From Fragum whitleyi (Eukaryota > Mollusca > Bivalvia > Cardiida > Cardiidae), in assembly GCA_948146395.1 (NCBI GenBank), contig OX411558.1, positions 40,195,617 through 40,259,616 of the forward strand: DNA of 64,000 nucleotides, read 5' to 3'. The notes beneath the pieces were generated by a model that saw only the letters and a list, made by a program, of their open reading frames with translations, made no database searches and had not been told where the DNA came from. Each line of letters begins with the position of its first letter. Positions within the stretch are counted from its first letter, which is position 1. The position numbers and the translations under genes are program-made. This document shows, one piece after another, positions 46,201 through 47,049 of this stretch.

Positions 46201-47049
46201 CAATGCCAAATACCTAGGAGTTACTATATCTGAAGATCTTTCCTGGAACAAGCATATTGACAATATAACATCTAATGCAAATAAAACTTTAGGTTTTCTC
46301 CGCAGAAACATCCAGACCAAAAATAAGAAGATCAGAGAAACAGCATACAAAACACTGGTTAGACCCCAGGTAGAATATGCATCAACTGTTTGGAGCCCTT
46401 ACACAACATCCTATATCAACAAAGTAGAAAAAGTACAAGGTAGAGCAGCAAGATGGGTTCAAAATAATTTTTCTCATTATGACAGTGTCACCTGCATGCA
46501 GAAGGATCTTGGCTGGCAAACTCTTCAATATAGACGAGACATCACCAGAGTCACCATGTTTTATAAAATTGTGAATTGTTTTGTTGCAGTACCCATACCA
46601 ACTTATCTTGAAAGACCAGTTAGGATCACCCGACATATGCACACAAAATCTTTTAGACAGATCCACACAAATGCTTCCTACTTTAAATATTCTTTTTTTC
46701 CTTATACAGTGATACTTTGGAACAGCCTACCAGAAACAATCATACAGCAACCTGATATTGCCGCATTCAAGAAGAGTCTTGATTCTTTTCAGATAGTGAG
46801 CCGTCCCTGAATAACCAAAATTGTTTTACCAGATATTTTAATCTAACACTCACATTACTTTTAAAATTTGGCACCCTAACCAATGACTAACAGTTTTTAT
46901 TCGAGCACAGACGCGCACCTGCCAGTAATACCCGAAAGGGGAGTCAGGCAGTATGTATAGATAGATAGATAGATAGATACTACCACAGCTCCGTATTTAT
47001 TGATCGCGAAAACACATGAAAAATCATTGACAAAGTGTCTCACCTTCAT
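6907..47049 (-). CDS. DNAJC10: DnaJ homolog subfamily C member 10 (ERdj5), 21 coding exons
   Basis: Seen: exons (high to low) 47049-47044, 43547-43365, 36536-36368, 32456-32406, 31155-31070, 30213-30088, 29551-29392, 28542-28499, 26686-26558, 25667-25578, 25070-24951, 22569-22458, 20641-20496, 19038-18922, 18009-17908, 15487-15332, 12747-12611, 10359-10158, 9546-9418, 8236-8162, 6951-6907. All 20 introns are GT/AG and phases match; the joined frame is 2385 nt, 794 aa. Domains: signal peptide about 1-28, J domain about 30-95 (HPD 58-60), Trx1 with CSHC 156-159, two thioredoxin-like domains without CXXC about 240-450, Trx2 CPPC 476-479, Trx3 CGPC 584-587, Trx4 CGHC 697-700, C-terminal DDEL. Known for the family: an ER-lumen disulfide reductase that recruits BiP through the J domain and reduces misfolded ERAD substrates. 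Odd: decayed copies of several exons lie in its introns, and Trx3/Trx4 motifs differ from the CHPC/CGPC I recall for vertebrates. Identity is firm; exon 1 is the least certain exon. Confidence 0.94.
7010..7235 (+). mobile_element. Possible Leu/Ser-tRNA-like SINE
   Basis: GCTCCTTGGCCGAGTGGTGA resembles the box A of type-II tRNAs; box B is not clear. A worn relative of the same start may be at about 800-830. Confidence 0.4.
7669..7950 (-). mobile_element. tRNA-derived SINE, copy 1
   Basis: The minus-strand head is tRNA-like: box A TAGCGCAGTTGGTAGCGC, box B GGTTCGATCCC, with a 7-nt anticodon loop CTGTCAA (GTC). The body has ACCTATGTGAGATAGCGGCT, and the tail is (CAAT)n at 7669-7690. Not a functional tRNA gene: it is one of several copies, with a long body. 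A poly-A run abuts the head. Confidence 0.85.
8162..8236 (-). CDS. DNAJC10: DNAJC10 exon 20
   Basis: [20 protein letters not shown] then ENIPQ, the last helix of Trx4. Acceptor ATTTCAG, donor GTAAGA, phase 0 to 0. Confidence 0.88.
8470..8850 (-). repeat. F6 dispersed repeat, diverged copy
   Basis: CATGAGTGGCAAAG, GTTGTTCAAAAAATGAAAT and GATTATCTACCATTATTCCA in the order of the inverted F6 copy; many changes. Confidence 0.55.
8998..9180 (+). mobile_element. Possible second tRNA-derived SINE type
   Basis: TGGTCTAAAGGTAGAGCC (box A-like) and GAGTTCAATTCCC (box B-like) at tRNA spacing, followed by an unrelated body. Only one copy seen here. Confidence 0.5.
9263..9301 (-). pseudogene. Possible second relic of exon 19 (copy 3)
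   Basis: Shares the CACAAGAGAGG core and the AAGCTGGTG end with exon 19, with a 3-nt gap. The match is about 35 bp, so chance similarity is not excluded. Confidence 0.4.
9300..9360. mobile_element. Half copy of palindromic MITE
   Basis: GGGTCAATTCATGTTTTTGA and TTGCAGAGACC only; the second arm is missing. It separates the two exon 19 relics. Confidence 0.6.
9361..9397 (-). pseudogene. Short relic of exon 19 (copy 2)
   Basis: 37 bp read [11 protein letters not shown], matching [11 protein letters not shown] of exon 19 in the same frame. Flanks are not similar. Short, so only moderate support. Confidence 0.55.
9418..9546 (-). CDS. DNAJC10: DNAJC10 exon 19: second half of Trx4
   Basis: [20 protein letters not shown] then [20 protein letters not shown] and QTQ, the KAGKVDC...YPTVKFY part of Trx4. 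Acceptor TTTTGTAG, donor GTGAGT, phase 0 to 0. Confidence 0.93.
9665..9790. repeat. Foldback repeat (GTTAACC-AGGTTTCCT), copy 1
   Basis: AATGTTAACCGAGGTTTCCT ... AAGAAACCTTGGTTAACTCT forms a 20-bp stem. A copy is at 39085-39215. Confidence 0.7.
10158..10359 (-). CDS. DNAJC10: DNAJC10 exon 18: Trx3 end and Trx4 active site (CGHC)
   Basis: (H)[20 protein letters not shown], then [16 protein letters not shown] and [20 protein letters not shown]. The YNGWxRDAxSLRxW block is diagnostic for ERdj5. The active site is PDI-like CGHC. Acceptor TTTTCAG, donor GTAAGT, phase 2 to 0. Confidence 0.94.
10697..10963 (-). mobile_element. tRNA-derived SINE, copy 2
   Basis: Same head, body and CAAT-type tail as the 7.7-kb copy, with scattered substitutions in boxes A and B. 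Lies in intron 17. Confidence 0.83.
11505..12030 (+). mobile_element. F5 repeat (ACTAGAACTGTAGCAGAGC...hairpin-TTATA), copy a
   Basis: Starts ACTAGAACTGTAGCAGAGCG; about three subunits each with GTGACCTTGACCTTTGACC; ends with the hairpin CCCACCTACTTCGTAGGTGG and TTATA. It sits next to the exon 17 relic at 12049. Confidence 0.83.
12049..12165 (-). pseudogene. Decayed copy 3 of exon 17
   Basis: A third copy: readable as [20 protein letters not shown] in pieces, with a deletion around the CQQQ codons and no good splice sites. It lies immediately left of copy 2, so the three form a tandem series. Confidence 0.7.
12181..12290 (-). pseudogene. Decayed copy 2 of exon 17
   Basis: Collinear with exon 17 from the VDCVE region through the CTTATCAGT end, with many substitutions and small indels. 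The open frame and acceptor are lost. Confidence 0.72.
12355..12432. repeat. Foldback of about 70 nt
   Basis: TGTGGATACTCATTGGAAT ... ATTCCATTGAGTATCCACA is a near-perfect inverted repeat; lies between exon 17 copies 2 and 1. Confidence 0.72.
12536..12590 (+). mobile_element. Solo 5' end of an F1-type element
   Basis: AACAAGAGGACCAAGATTGC followed by CACC-containing sequence as in other F1 starts, with no body. Read as a truncated copy. Confidence 0.5.
12611..12747 (-). CDS. DNAJC10: DNAJC10 exon 17: second half of Trx3
   Basis: [45 protein letters not shown] plus CA. Matches the VGSIDC...YPEIRFFPP half of Trx3. Acceptor TTTTTTCAG, donor GTAAGT, ends in phase 2. A dispersed repeat starts about 27 bp upstream of the exon. 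Confidence 0.92.
12774..13074 (+). mobile_element. F2 repeat (AACAAGAGCACC...GAGCTAAAA), copy a
   Basis: About 300 bp, starting AACAAGAGCACCGCCTACGG and ending CAGTCGAGCTAAAAAA, with a CGACGACG stretch before the end. Very similar to copies at 18.5 and 40.7 kb. Begins about 27 bp from the exon 17 acceptor. Ends resemble F1, interior is different. Confidence 0.85.
13153..13946 (+). mobile_element. F1-type element, copy b
   Basis: Starts ACAAGAGGACCATGATGGTC and ends CTCAGGTGAGCTAAAA. The core is about four units with 'AAGATTGGGCCATATTTGTG'. The 3' hairpin is truncated. Confidence 0.78.
14103..14350 (+). mobile_element. F4 repeat, copy
   Basis: From AATGCCCCTAAAATG through TTGACC and ATCTATCATCATACC blocks to CAATGCAGGAGCATAAAA, with a CAGACAGA stretch before the end. 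Matches the F4 order. Confidence 0.75.
14491..14835. mobile_element. hAT-like MITE with long perfect hairpin core
   Basis: Right end, inverted, is CAGGGATGTAGAATTCCTAT; ACTTGTCC/GGACAAGT motifs face each other on both sides. The core at 14586-14666 is a stem of about 30 bp (AATGAAGAAAATGCTG and its complement) with a 5-nt loop. Confidence 0.72.
14861..15006 (-). pseudogene. Tandem copy 4 of exon 16
   Basis: The most decayed unit: DYTSF and [14 protein letters not shown] are readable, but the active-site Trp codon is TGA and the last 18 nt (WRRLAK) are deleted before the GTTTGT junction. Confidence 0.82.
15007..15170 (-). pseudogene. Tandem copy 3 of exon 16
   Basis: A 164-bp unit repeating copy 2. 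It encodes [17 protein letters not shown] followed by the GTTTGT junction. The TTCTCTCAG pseudo-acceptor is present, again out of phase. It reads on without a stop into copy 4. Confidence 0.85.
15171..15331 (-). pseudogene. Tandem copy 2 of exon 16
   Basis: A 161-bp unit abutting exon 16. It keeps [15 protein letters not shown] and [12 protein letters not shown], but the 5' part has stops and a net frameshift before the active site. A good-looking acceptor (TTCTCTCAG) precedes AAAAGATCAGG but would enter the wrong frame from exon 15. Confidence 0.85.
15332..15487 (-). CDS. DNAJC10: DNAJC10 exon 16: Trx3 active site (CGPC), copy 1 of 4
   Basis: [20 protein letters not shown], then [20 protein letters not shown] and [12 protein letters not shown]. 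This is the only one of four tandem copies with an intact acceptor (ATTTCAG), open frame and a phase fitting exon 15. Donor is GTTTGT (canonical GT, unusual +3). The motif is CGPC, where I recall CHPC in vertebrate Trx3. Confidence 0.93.
15890..16064. repeat. Compound ACAT/CAGA microsatellite
   Basis: Runs of ACATACAGACAGATACACAT and related words, just before the F1 element at 16065. A similar tract lies at 17761-17890 on its other side. Confidence 0.8.
16065..17760 (+). mobile_element. F1-type element, copy c, filled with nested F4 repeats
   Basis: 5' end AACAAGAGGGTCAGAATGGC, 3' end AGCTCACCTTGAGCATGTTG then a hairpin arm and GGTGAGC. The middle (about 16192-17327) is F4 sequence, including one copy inserted in inverted orientation. 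Confidence 0.72.
16192..17327 (+). mobile_element. F4 repeats (ACAAGATGTGTTTGTGAAAC...GGGGGCATAAAA), nested and partly inverted
   Basis: Contains a start ACAAGATGTGTTTGTGAAAC, several TGACCTTGACC blocks, and an end ATACGGGGGCATAAAA at 17327. A complete inverted F4 copy (16786-17057, ending in the complement of ACAAGATGTG) is inserted into the plus copy, which resumes at GGTTAAG. Confidence 0.8.
17761..17890. repeat. Compound ACATATAC/AGACAGGC microsatellite
   Basis: ACACATATACATATAGACAGG repeats with small changes; abuts the right end of the F1 element and lies about 20 bp from the exon 15 donor. Confidence 0.8.
17908..18009 (-). CDS. DNAJC10: DNAJC10 exon 15: end of Trx2
   Basis: [20 protein letters not shown] then [14 protein letters not shown]. 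It has the cis-Pro loop SYPTS and the HxxxxIIEFIE helix, as in vertebrate ERdj5. Acceptor ATTTCAG, donor GTAGGT, phase 0 to 0. A MITE edge lies 22 bp upstream of the exon. Confidence 0.93.
18032..18366. mobile_element. MITE with TACAGT ends, copy 2, 22 bp from exon 15
   Basis: Same family as the 6.2-kb copy, with the GAACCCATTACAATCG/CTACTGGGTTTGAACATC hairpin centre. Its left end lies 22 bp upstream of exon 15, so the branch-point region of intron 14 may be inside or next to it. Confidence 0.82.
18495..18795 (+). mobile_element. F2 repeat, copy b
   Basis: Same ends and about 300 bp of high identity to the 12.8-kb copy. Lies in intron 14 between exon 14 and exon 15. Confidence 0.85.
18922..19038 (-). 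CDS. DNAJC10: DNAJC10 exon 14: Trx2 active site (CPPC)
   Basis: [20 protein letters not shown], then [19 protein letters not shown]. The CPPC motif is that of ERdj5 Trx2. Acceptor TTTTGCAG, donor GTAAGT, phase 0 to 0. A dispersed repeat begins about 15 bp beyond the acceptor. Confidence 0.94.
19053..19470 (+). repeat. F6 dispersed repeat, next to exon 14 acceptor
   Basis: TGCTTTTTGGTGGTTTATCA, GATTATCACTTGATAATCTC, GTGCATTTCATCCTATC and TGACGTC blocks. Present in inverted orientation at 28895-29284. Begins about 15 bp from exon 14. Confidence 0.78.
20496..20641 (-). CDS. DNAJC10: DNAJC10 exon 13: linker and first strand of Trx2
   Basis: (G)[21 protein letters not shown], then [18 protein letters not shown] and LWFVDFFAP. 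It ends immediately before the WCPPC active site, a common thioredoxin-domain intron position. Acceptor ATTTCAG, donor GTAAGT, phase 1 to 0. Confidence 0.93.
20680..20752 (-). pseudogene. Partial copy of exon 13 (5' half), copy 2
   Basis: Nearly identical to the exon 13 start, including the TATTTCAG acceptor, through EALNP, then a stop. The 3' half with the thioredoxin strand is absent. A GTAACT follows two nt after the lost homology and could act as a donor. It lies about 110 bp upstream of the true exon 13 in the gene. Confidence 0.82.
20898..20962 (-). pseudogene. Partial copy of exon 13 (5' half), copy 3
   Basis: A third, more diverged copy of the exon 13 start: acceptor AATTTCAG kept, then [20 protein letters not shown] in open frame. 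With copy 2 it forms a 3-unit direct repeat, about 110 then 210 bp apart. Confidence 0.75.
21433..21511 (-). pseudogene. Decayed copy of exon 12
   Basis: About 79 bp align to the 5' two-thirds of exon 12 with roughly 80 percent identity by eye. The acceptor CAG has become CTG and the second codon GGT has become TGA, so it cannot serve as an exon. It lies in intron 12, downstream of the functional exon. Confidence 0.8.
21762..22312 (+). mobile_element. F5 repeat, copy b
   Basis: Same ends and subunit order as the 11.5-kb copy (ACTAGAACGGTAGCAGAGC to CTTCGTAGGTGGTGGGTATAA). Confidence 0.83.
22458..22569 (-). CDS. DNAJC10: DNAJC10 exon 12: end of second inactive Trx-like domain
   Basis: [20 protein letters not shown] followed by [17 protein letters not shown], a thioredoxin-fold second half (VGRxDC, cis-Pro loop). 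Acceptor ATTTCAG, donor GTAAGA, ends in phase 1. Confidence 0.92.
22625..22936. mobile_element. hAT-like MITE with CAGTGG ends
   Basis: CAGTGGGGGATCCAGATGGG at left and, inverted, CAGCGGCAGATCCAGGG at right; central 20-bp-stem hairpin around 22825-22880. TGAAG abuts both ends (partial TSD). Confidence 0.75.
23041..23327 (+). repeat. Dispersed repeat, copy 1 (left part)
   Basis: Collinear with 36683-36975 (ACATTGATATAGAGCATAA, TTTTGTGACGTC, TACCAAGCAAC, ATGCATAACACA). Its right end resumes after the pogo-like insertion at about 24316-24352. Confidence 0.72.
23330..24315. mobile_element. 986-bp pogo/Tigger-like element, non-autonomous
   Basis: Ends CAGTCAAACTTCGGTCTCTC and, inverted, CAGTTAAACTTCAGTAGCTC, flanked by TA on both sides. 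The related repeat at 36683-36975 shows the empty site (ATACTTTAGCCTTTC). No transposase ORF; several GAACA-type subterminal motifs. Confidence 0.83.
24361..24505. mobile_element. Palindromic MITE (TTAATTCATG ends), copy 1
   Basis: TTAATTCATGTTTTTTCGGG ... inverted CTCACAAATGTGAATTAA. Nearly the whole 145 bp forms one stem with GCAGAGACC/GAGTCTCTGC arms. Copies at 38884-39028 and (half) 9300-9360. Confidence 0.78.
24951..25070 (-). CDS. DNAJC10: DNAJC10 exon 11: second inactive Trx-like domain
   Basis: Begins [20 protein letters not shown] and ends [12 protein letters not shown]. This corresponds to the WLLFFHFG...LKKLKTLL segment of vertebrate ERdj5. Acceptor TTTTCAG, donor GTAACT, phase 0 to 0. 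Confidence 0.9.
25339..25417 (-). pseudogene. Exon 10 tandem copy B: possible 66-nt alternative exon or relic
   Basis: Repeats exon 10 from [10 protein letters not shown] to SMFQ with the same GTAGGAGAAAT donor, but the original acceptor (TTTCCAG) and first codons are replaced by C-rich sequence. A substitute acceptor CCCAG at 25405-25409 would give an in-frame 66-nt exon (25404-25339) with two amino-acid changes (D to E, I to N). It may be a mutually exclusive exon or a decaying duplicate. Confidence 0.7.
25578..25667 (-). CDS. DNAJC10: DNAJC10 exon 10 (copy A)
   Basis: Thirty codons, [20 protein letters not shown] then [10 protein letters not shown], joining the two inactive thioredoxin-like domains (compare the HNLPDFELLS block in vertebrates). 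Acceptor TTTCCAG, donor GTAGGA, phase 0 to 0. A shortened copy follows about 170 bp downstream in the gene. Confidence 0.88.
26084..26350 (+). mobile_element. F2 repeat, copy d (diverged)
   Basis: Starts AACAAGAGCACCGCAAGTGG, ends AACAGCAGAGCTAAAAAA. The middle is diverged. A further F2 internal fragment follows at about 26351-26520. Confidence 0.7.
26558..26686 (-). CDS. DNAJC10: DNAJC10 exon 9: first inactive Trx-like domain
   Basis: Encodes [20 protein letters not shown] and ends [11 protein letters not shown], with no CXXC. The first 15 nt (GATGAATTAGTGAGT) recur exactly across its own exon-intron junction, so the exon start carries a second GTGAGT in phase. Acceptor TATACAG, donor GTGAGT, phase 0 to 0. 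Confidence 0.9.
26753..27370. mobile_element. MITE with GGAATACTGTAAAC-type ends
   Basis: GAATACTGTAAACAACTTTA at left and, inverted, GGAATACTGTAAACGGGG at right, with subterminal GGCGGTG and TTTTGGCGCATTTT motifs on both arms. About 618 bp, no ORF. Confidence 0.8.
27600..27933 (+). mobile_element. F5-like repeat with internal 175-bp duplication
   Basis: Two direct copies of the block AACCTGATAAAATTTCAGC ... GAAGAGGACACAAAAT (27615 and 27775), then a CAGACAGACAGATTGACAGG stretch and a C-run/TTCGT/G-run hairpin followed by TATAATA. End type as in F5. Confidence 0.65.
27945..28026. repeat. Hairpin of the GAAGAAAT family
   Basis: ATGAAGAAATCACTTGTAAC then GTTACAAGCAATTTCTTCAT, same stem type as the cores at 14.6, 39.8, 41.7, 43.1 and 52.8 kb. 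Confidence 0.7.
28499..28542 (-). CDS. DNAJC10: DNAJC10 exon 8 (44 nt)
   Basis: A small exon encoding (D)[14 protein letters not shown], matching the DCLTSxTRLRLSGML segment of vertebrate ERdj5. Acceptor ATTTCAG, donor GTGAGT, phase 1 to 0. Identified by homology and phase. Confidence 0.88.
28895..29284 (-). repeat. F6 dispersed repeat, inverted copy
   Basis: Collinear in reverse with 19053-19470, including the CTATATATTCACGAGAGTGA foldback at its left end. A CRE-like TGACGTCA lies inside. Confidence 0.78.
29392..29551 (-). CDS. DNAJC10: DNAJC10 exon 7: end of Trx1 and start of first inactive Trx-like domain
   Basis: Starts [20 protein letters not shown], continues [15 protein letters not shown] and ends [11 protein letters not shown]. 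The VTELWxGNF block is diagnostic for ERdj5. Acceptor CTACAG, donor GTAAGA, ends in phase 1. Confidence 0.92.
29698..29862 (-). mobile_element. Degenerate SINE copy, head missing
   Basis: Shares the tail-side body (GGGGTTTAAAAGCGCTTTAT, GGAGCACCTAACCATAC, CCTGGTATTTCTCTCACAG) with the intact SINEs; the tRNA head is lost. Confidence 0.65.
30088..30213 (-). CDS. DNAJC10: DNAJC10 exon 6: rest of Trx1
   Basis: Begins [20 protein letters not shown] and ends [11 protein letters not shown], which has the thioredoxin cis-Pro loop (SYPS). Acceptor TATGTAG, donor GTAAGT, phase 0 to 0, 42 codons. Confidence 0.93.
30252..30570. repeat. Worn TIR-like repeat (GTTTGACCC / GGAGTCAATGACTCC)
   Basis: TTGGTGTTTGACCCTTAAAT at left and CAATGACTCCTCCATTCAAA at right. 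Related motifs (AGTTAGGGTCAAACACGAGC) occur at 60530-60605. Ends not resolved; lies between exons 6 and 5. Confidence 0.45.
30935..31015. repeat. Foldback (GACTGTGCAGAGC)
   Basis: ATTAGACTGTGCAGAGCTAT pairs with TTGCACAGTCTGATC. GACTGTGCAGA also occurs near 21100 and 59370 in similar short hairpins, so this is a worn MITE core. Confidence 0.55.
31070..31155 (-). CDS. DNAJC10: DNAJC10 exon 5: Trx1 active site (CSHC)
   Basis: Encodes [20 protein letters not shown] and then SHCHTLAPT, the first thioredoxin active site with the same CSHC motif as vertebrate ERdj5. Acceptor TTTTCAG, donor GTAAGT, phase 1 to 0. Confidence 0.93.
31325..31505 (+). mobile_element. F2 repeat, partial copy
   Basis: Contains ACACAAAATGCATCTA, 'GATGGTTAACATGTGTG' and a late CACAATGTCAAAGTTTTCGC block in the same order as full F2 copies. 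The 5' end is missing. Confidence 0.6.
31510..32015. repeat. Dispersed repeat R1, copy 1
   Basis: ATCCTGCGCGTCGTCTAAAG at left; GTACATGCGATATCTTTACA and AGTGCGCAGGATAAGCCGAC at right. Shares its left part with 51895-51990 and its right part with 34140-34300. Confidence 0.68.
32406..32456 (-). CDS. DNAJC10: DNAJC10 exon 4: J-Trx1 linker
   Basis: A 51-nt exon encoding (G)[16 protein letters not shown], matching the conserved [12 protein letters not shown] block just before Trx1 in ERdj5. Acceptor TTTACAG, donor GTATGG, phase 1 to 1. Confidence 0.9.
32470..33655. other. Intron 3, 5'-distal part: no recognised feature
   Basis: AT-rich, with short palindromes only (AGCTGTAGTTTC near 32520; TTCAATTCATAGGAT/ATTCATAGGATTCACC around 33490-33575). 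No coding signal. Confidence 0.5.
34051..35152. mobile_element. 1.1-kb TIR transposon (hAT-like) with 8-bp TSD
   Basis: Ends CACTGGCGCTCGATC and, inverted, CACTGGCACTTGATC (13 of 15 match). It is flanked by ACCCAAGG on both sides (34043-34050 and 35153-35160). The host repeat has the uninterrupted site in its other subunits (ACCCAAAGGTCTTGATATG near 35492), which proves an insertion. The 8-bp TSD suggests hAT; no transposase seen. Confidence 0.85.
34465..34743 (-). pseudogene. Pif1-like helicase N-terminal exon carried in the TIR element
   Basis: 92 codons with [20 protein letters not shown] (Walker A at 45-52) and the motif Ia-like [14 protein letters not shown], ending STVHR next to a GTAATT donor-like site. 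This is the start of a Pif1/RRM3 superfamily-1B helicase; the remaining motifs are absent. Read as a captured gene fragment, since it lies inside the TIR element and inside a DNAJC10 intron. A functional host exon spliced elsewhere is not excluded. Confidence 0.7.
36368..36536 (-). CDS. DNAJC10: DNAJC10 exon 3: J domain helices III-IV
   Basis: Reads [36 protein letters not shown] and then a linker ending [10 protein letters not shown] plus G. This is very close to the vertebrate ERdj5 J-domain end. Acceptor ATGCAG, donor GTATTT, ends in phase 1. A large repeat ends about 36 bp into the downstream intron. Confidence 0.93.
36640..36985 (+). repeat. Dispersed repeat, copy 2
   Basis: Second copy of the repeat at 23.0 kb, uninterrupted. 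It lies between exon 3 and the 145-bp array, so exon 3 is enclosed by repeats. Confidence 0.72.
36986..38880 (+). mobile_element. F1 element with 145-bp tandem core, copy e
   Basis: Same family as the copy at 2.8-5.6 kb but inverted: starts AACAAGAGGGCCATAGTGGC, about 12 units of 145 bp (one of 146), then a GACGAC-rich stretch and the hairpin end GGTGAGCTAA. Overlapping 71-codon ORFs every 145 bp are a by-product of the period and not genes. Confidence 0.9.
38884..39028. mobile_element. Palindromic MITE (TCAATTCATG ends), copy 2
   Basis: Same stem and ends as the 24.4-kb copy; it begins 3 bp after the end of the 145-bp element. Confidence 0.78.
39085..39215. repeat. Foldback repeat, copy 2
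   Basis: AATGTTAACCTAGGTTTCCT ... AGGAAACCTCTGTTAACACT, same stem and flanks (CCACAACATTTTGGACC) as the 9.7-kb copy. Confidence 0.7.
39548..39941. mobile_element. hAT-like MITE with CAGGG ends and hairpin core
   Basis: CAGGGCTCGACACTAAG left, inverted CAGGGGTTGACACTTAC right, paired GGAGTCC motifs, and an AACATTGTG/GAAATTGCTT...AAGCAATTT hairpin near 39770-39842. Confidence 0.78.
40300..40556. mobile_element. MITE with TTAACCCTTGTCATGCTGAA ends, copy 1
   Basis: 20-bp TIR (last bases ATGACAAGAGTTAA on the right) and a GACTGCACATTTGTGCAGGC hairpin inside. Copy 2 is 0.5 kb away in direct orientation. Confidence 0.83.
40661..40946 (+). mobile_element. F2 repeat, copy c
   Basis: AACAAGAGCACCACCTACGG to CAGCCAAGCTAAAAA, high identity to the other F2 copies. 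The CGACGACG tract is shorter. Confidence 0.84.
41057..41299. mobile_element. MITE with TTAACCCTTGTCATGCTGAA ends, copy 2
   Basis: Perfect 20-bp TIRs (TTAACCCTTGTCATGCTGAA and its complement at 41280-41299). Internal hairpin CTGCACATATGTGCAG as in copy 1. Confidence 0.87.
41400..41452. repeat. C-rich low-complexity tract
   Basis: CCCCCCTAACACCCACAACC continuing as mixed C and A; strand-asymmetric, no other structure seen. Confidence 0.8.
41615..41842. mobile_element. MITE with hairpin core (copy near 41.7 kb)
   Basis: Nearly identical over about 190 bp to 52733-52926: TGTCTGTGATTTTATGATTG, the GAAGAAATTGCTTC hairpin, and GGACAGGTCCAAAATTTTGT. Ends are worn. Confidence 0.75.
41975..42663 (+). 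mobile_element. F4 repeat interrupted by a 344-bp element
   Basis: Starts ACAAGATGTGTTTGTGAAAC, ends GATGTGTGGGCATAAAAA. Split inside GAGCATTGTGTCTTGAATAG by the 42137-42480 insertion. Confidence 0.82.
42137..42480. mobile_element. 344-bp TIR element with ATTGTG direct repeats
   Basis: Begins CAGGGTTTAAGTACG and ends ...CTTAAAACCCTG. It is flanked by ATTGTG at 42131-42136 and 42481-42486, where the host F4 family has a single copy. The CAGGG end suggests hAT; a 6-bp TSD is short for that group, so two outer bases may have changed. Confidence 0.8.
42722..42945 (-). mobile_element. Degenerate SINE copy
   Basis: Tail-side GAATGGGTTTTGCACTG, GGAGCATCTAAAAATGCG, ATTTCACATAGGCTTGTG and a worn box B (GATCAAACCC) in the SINE order. 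Confidence 0.62.
42948..43345. mobile_element. Related MITE next to exon 2 donor
   Basis: Shares GTCGACACTTA, repeated GGAGTCC motifs and the GAAAATGCTTGTAACAAGCA hairpin with the 39.5-kb MITE. Right limit is placed near AGTACTGAGCCCCT by weak inverted similarity, about 19 bp from the exon 2 donor. Confidence 0.6.
43365..43547 (-). CDS. DNAJC10: DNAJC10 exon 2: signal peptide and first part of J domain
   Basis: Encodes a hydrophobic signal peptide ([17 protein letters not shown]), then [15 protein letters not shown] and helices I-II of a J domain ending [11 protein letters not shown]. The HPD tripeptide that stimulates Hsp70/BiP ATPase is intact. Acceptor TTTCAG, donor GTAAGA, phase 0 to 0. 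Confidence 0.93.
43804..44593. mobile_element. MITE with about 60-bp TIRs rich in ATTACCAAATTA
   Basis: Left ATGGAATTACCAAATTATTC and right GAATAATTTGGTAATTCCAT continue to pair for about 60 bp with almost no mismatch. The interior has four diverged subunits, each with ATTACCAAATTAT. Flanks share TAGTTAGG(G/T)GG. Confidence 0.85.
44672..44939 (+). mobile_element. F2 repeat, copy e (diverged)
   Basis: Starts AACAAGTGCACCAACTTCTG, ends ACAGCCGATCTAAAAA. It abuts the 5' truncation point of the LINE at about 44945. Confidence 0.65.
44945..46983 (+). mobile_element. 5'-truncated non-LTR retrotransposon (LINE) in intron 1, antisense to DNAJC10
   Basis: Retains the RT and C-terminal part; the endonuclease part is missing. 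The frame is already open at about 44960. After the ORF stop come about 150 bp of 3' UTR with a small hairpin, ending in (GATA)n at about 46957-46980. The 3' end lies about 60 bp from the exon 1 donor. Tail type and RT suggest the CR1/L2/Jockey group; clade not resolved. Confidence 0.88.
45194..46810 (+). CDS. LINE reverse transcriptase ORF (538 aa from first Met)
   Basis: RT fingerprint motifs: [11 protein letters not shown] (47-57), DFSKAFDKV (181-189), SGVPQGS (236-242), FADD catalytic box (267-270, F in place of the usual Y), then the thumb and the C-terminal LWNSLPE. No internal stop, and the frame extends upstream without a stop for about 70 codons, so this is the tail of a longer ORF2. 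No EN domain. It would copy LINE RNA by target-primed reverse transcription if expressed, but this copy lacks its 5' half. Confidence 0.93.
   Translation: MTPISLAQSCLSSIRQNMFSSSFSKYPVMPDITICTGGVQKLISNLKPDKAAGPDNIKPLVLKNLCYQISPILQILFQKSLDTGTLPQVWTKANVTPLFKKGNKEDPANYRPISLTCILCKVLEHIVASNLTKHFDKNNILYDLQHGFRERRSCETQLLQLTDHLARNLTEGKQTDLVLLDFSKAFDKVSHLKLLYKLQEHGVNNATLLWIKSFLIGRTQKVVLEGGCSTEVPVTSGVPQGSVLCPLLFLLYINDLPNTITSQVRLFADDTAVYLAIDNKQDCITLQEDLDKLMQWEKKWEMEFNPSKCIVLNITKKKKKISFDYRLHGQVLETVDNAKYLGVTISEDLSWNKHIDNITSNANKTLGFLRRNIQTKNKKIRETAYKTLVRPQVEYASTVWSPYTTSYINKVEKVQGRAARWVQNNFSHYDSVTCMQKDLGWQTLQYRRDITRVTMFYKIVNCFVAVPIPTYLERPVRITRHMHTKSFRQIHTNASYFKYSFFPYTVILWNSLPETIIQQPDIAAFKKSLDSFQIVSRP
47044..47049 (-). 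CDS. DNAJC10: DNAJC10 exon 1 coding part (Met-Lys)
   Basis: ATGAAG is followed directly by GTGAGA, a good 5' splice site. Joined in phase 0 to exon 2, which starts ATGCCT right after a TTTCAG acceptor, it gives [11 protein letters not shown] and a normal signal peptide. Because exon 2 has an acceptor exactly before its own ATG, an upstream exon is required. This is the best candidate I found and it sits beside promoter-like sequence. Translation could also start at the exon 2 ATG. RNA data would decide. Confidence 0.6.

Noticed and set aside
45616..46666. Minus-strand ORFs of 61-94 codons inside the LINE
   Set aside because: They are antisense shadows of the reverse transcriptase frame.
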